Below, one piece after another: positions 61,601-64,000 of a stretch of 64,000 nt of DNA; within the stretch, counting starts at the first letter, position 1, and every line of letters begins with the position of its first letter. The DNA is from Brugia malayi (taxonomy: Eukaryota > Nematoda > Chromadorea > Rhabditida > Onchocercidae). The translations under genes were made by a program, and so were the position numbers. Location: NCBI RefSeq assembly GCF_000002995.4, contig NW_025062477.1, positions 13,126,696 through 13,190,695 on the forward strand, written 5' to 3'. Below the pieces are notes generated by a model that was not told the DNA's origin, searched no databases, and saw only the letters and a program-made list of their open reading frames with translations.

Positions 61601-64000
61601 CATAGAAATTTAAATAGAAATAAAAAAATCGGTGTTCAAAATCATCTTCCATCAAAAAAGTTCTTTTAATTTTGACATATCCCCTTATGTTCTTATTTTG
61701 CAGTATTGTCTTACGAAGGGAAAATTAAGTTAAGTTCACGCAAACAGCGATTTCTGGAGAAACCTATCATATATGCAAGAATACTTGGTGAAATTGGTGA
61801 AACAGGTTGTTTTCCTGTTGATTTCAGATGTGTTTCGGATTTGAAGCAAGTGAGTTTATTTTATTCTTCTAGGTAAACCTTTATGCTAAATAAAATGTTG
61901 TACGATTGATCAGAAAGATTTACTGTATTTTACTTTTTCTTATAAGTTATGATTATTATTCATTATTTTCATAATATTTTTTGTCAACACCTGTAACATA
62001 TTATTTAGGAACTTTCATTCAAAGCTGAAGCTGTTTCAGTTGGACGTATACAAAGTACGCGATTGTACGTCAAAATGAATGACATTGGTAAATTTATGGT
62101 CTCATTTTTGTTTTTGAAAAATTCCTGTAAAAAAATTTCATATTTGAAAGGATAAAATGATGCTAGAAAAAATTGATAAATGCTAGTTATGCTAGTTTTC
62201 AATGAAAATATCTTCTTGGATACTTTTTAAAGGAAACGAAATATATGAGGGTATACAAATGTTACAAGATATCTACGATCGACGACATATAAAGGTCTCA
62301 ATGGCAAATGATTGGATCGCTGAGAAAGTAACCGTTCGTGAATCACATCACGCACCGTATCGTTACGTAATGGCAGTTAACCGCGTGAAAAGTATGGAAG
62401 AGGAGAATGAGAAAGTTAAAGAGGATACGTGTGACGATATTGGAGATCTTTTCGTTGAGCTTCTACTTTCTGGTTTCTATTTTTCTGAAGATTTTCTGAA
62501 GAAGCATCGTTTTATGGTATATTTTCGATGGAATATCCTAGATTTAGAAATTAATCAAATTTAACAATAGAAATGGAAGGCCTTTCAACCAAAATCAGTA
62601 AGAAAAAAGCTTTGTCGAGAAAGCAACCTCAATGGATTCTATCAATGACAATTGGTGAAGGCAGTACTTTAGTCCCAAAAGTAACACTTTGTGCAGAAAA
62701 TACAAGTGCAGAGATGAATATCGTCGCTACTACTCCCATCGATATGATTATTACTTTTCAGGTACATGGATTTTTGCTTTTTTCGTATTTGTAGTAAGCT
62801 TTAAAGTAAAGCTTCATTATTAGATTGAAATTAAATTTAAAAAAGTTCGGATGATAGGGAACAGATTAGAACTTATTGCTCTCGAAGCTGGTAATTGACA
62901 GGATTCAGTTATGATCAGGTTTCATGCTAAAATATTGTTTCAATATGCGCTTCAAATTATTTTGAGCATAGTGATCCTCTGACTTGCTTATTTCCTTCCG
63001 GCTAAACTATTTCTATACTTATTTGAAGTATACCTAATCAACTTCATTACTTCCAAAAGTTATCCCATATTTATAAAATCAAAGTTTTGTACAGCAGAAA
63101 GCAGTAGACATTTCAACGATAATCAAAGTTAGAGTTGGTATCGATGATTCACAATATCTCAACTGTACTTCATCAAATGACGCTCAATTTAATGATGAAA
63201 ATATCATTGAAATACAGAAGGTTCATGATTAATAATTATCTCTCTACATTTGTAACCTTTCAGTACTTCAAACTTTCAGCTACAACCCAGTACATGTTCT
63301 GTTCGGAAAATATTAGTTTATTTCAGATGAAGCTTTACGACTCTGAGAATGGTGATGAACTTCGATTTCCTGCTGTGAATACCATCCTTACATTGGAATC
63401 GGTTTATGAATTCCCAGCTGTCTGGCCGGATATCCCACCTATTTCAAGTAAGTTCCAAATAAAGCTCGAGCCAACTCAAAAGTATGTTGCTTGAATGCAC
63501 GCAAAAAAAAAAAAATTCTTTTTTTGGTTGAATTTTCTGTCTTCAGAAAATTTCCGAAGTTTATGAACTTTGGGATTTAATTTTTTGTTGTATTTCGTTC
63601 CACTAATTAGCGAACTTTTTAAACTTTTCTGTCTAACAAAATATTTATGCCTAGTTTTTTGCTTTAAATCATCAAAATAAATTTTTGTTGTTGTTGTTGT
63701 TGTAGACGTTGTCTATATAATTACTGTAAATTCTGGTGAATCAAGTGCGGATTTTGATGTTTATCTAACATTAAATGGAACAAAAGGCGATACAGGTTTG
63801 AGAAAGCTAATCAATGATGACATCGATCCGTTTCAAGAGAAAAAAGTTCGTTAAATTTAACTTTTAAAATTTCCCACTTATTACCCTTCTTTTTTTTTGT
63901 TTATTTATTTCTCTTTTCTTTACTTAATTAATTAATTAACATTAGAAGCTTATCTATTTTCAAAGTTACTGACTTATTTTGTAATTTACAGATGAGTAAA
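55688..64000 (+). CDS. Doublecortin-PLAT multidomain protein, 3' end outside window
   Basis: At least 22 exons, 5' end probably complete. Exons supported: 55688-55726 (tentative), 56021-56215, 56406-56566, 57351-57483, 57607-57672, 58002-58112, 58329-58533, 58668-? , 58913-about 59193, about 59310-59501, 59738-59859, 60217-60343, 60461-60640, 60922-61082, 61305-61530, 61704-61849, 62009-62087, 62233-62472, 62571-62761, 63327-63447, 63706-63845 and 63992 onward. Only the three linker joins are uncertain; the rest agree in phase. DCX1 (about 66-145): FFYKEGDIYFA-GLRVPVSKARYRTIESLLDDL and HHGRYIASSF. DCX2 (about 199-275): FFVLNGKPSRIYRTLLN, IESLLEEV, FKLYTYSGKRI. Then an S/K/E-rich linker with a glutamate run, PLAT1 from MTYTVSVITGNRWAADTDLDL through LLQKIIIGHDRTGYGVGVYIERVLV, PLAT2 from RWELILHSGKDDGSGA through DLLKVRIEIDG, two weaker PLAT-like units, and a further PLAT starting YIITVNSGESSADFDVYLTL. 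DCX domains bind tubulin; PLAT domains bind membranes or proteins (compare LOXHD1). A role at microtubule-membrane sites such as cilia is inferred. Confidence 0.85.
56880..56950 (+). repeat. Short tandem repeat in a DCX-PLAT intron
   Basis: The unit AGTAAAAATTTT occurs three times, twice as part of ATGTCAGTAAAAATTTT. It lies in the intron between the two halves of DCX1 and contains no splice signals used in the model. Confidence 0.75.
63685..63705 (+). repeat. (TTG)n microsatellite forming a 3' splice site
   Basis: Six TTG units run directly into TAG at 63703-63705, immediately before the exon that opens the last visible PLAT domain. The repeat takes the place of the usual polypyrimidine tract. 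Confidence 0.7.

Overview
The window is eukaryotic, AT-rich DNA (about 30% GC by eye) with small exons, introns of roughly 50-900 bp, mostly TTTCAG-type 3' splice sites and long gene-poor stretches. Gene content (tent-5, a BCKDHB-type E1-beta, a PAR-like bZIP, a GnRH/AKH-like receptor, a FOXF/let-381 forkhead) and intron style point to a nematode. Base composition, intergenic length and AG/T-tract style fit a spirurid/filarial (clade III) worm best; that is inference. There is no prokaryotic, viral or CRISPR content. All gene models were assembled by hand from exons joined in phase.

Layout. 1-17598: no recognisable gene. It holds simple repeats (long CA/TA array at 6290), a perfect hairpin (7120), a GC-richer broken segment (about 9360-11960), a dispersed duplication (13187/13742), one weak candidate exon (14714) and a miRNA-like inverted repeat (15354). 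17632-20794 (+): tent-5 (FAM46/TENT5 non-canonical poly(A) polymerase), complete, 5 exons. 20795-25548: convergent intergenic spacer. 25549-28436 (-): BCKDHB, complete, 8 exons, with a probable trans-splice acceptor 12 nt before the ATG. 28437-32788: no gene seen. 32789-35128 (-): CES-2/ATF-2-type bZIP factor, 4 exons. 33750-37850: a dense cluster of AGGTCA half-sites across and upstream of that gene, probably cis-regulatory. 38040-44211: no gene seen. 44212-47609 (+): GnRH/AKH-receptor-like GPCR, 7 exons. 49175-51425 (-): let-381/FOXF forkhead factor, 4 exons, with large nested inverted repeats in intron 1. 54819-55272 (-): a weak candidate gene fragment. 55688 to the window end (+): a large gene of at least 22 exons encoding two doublecortin domains, an acidic low-complexity linker and a series of PLAT/LH2-like domains; its 3' end lies outside.

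The genes do not form an operon or a pathway. They are one housekeeping mitochondrial enzyme, one RNA-modifying enzyme, two developmental transcription factors, one neuropeptide receptor and one likely microtubule/cilium-associated scaffold. The most striking points are (1) tent-5 and BCKDHB as convergent neighbours, the same arrangement I recall for human TENT5A/BCKDHB on chromosome 6q14; (2) the nuclear-receptor half-site cluster with two everted repeats of the same 10-bp spacing at the bZIP locus; and (3) the DCX-PLAT fusion architecture.
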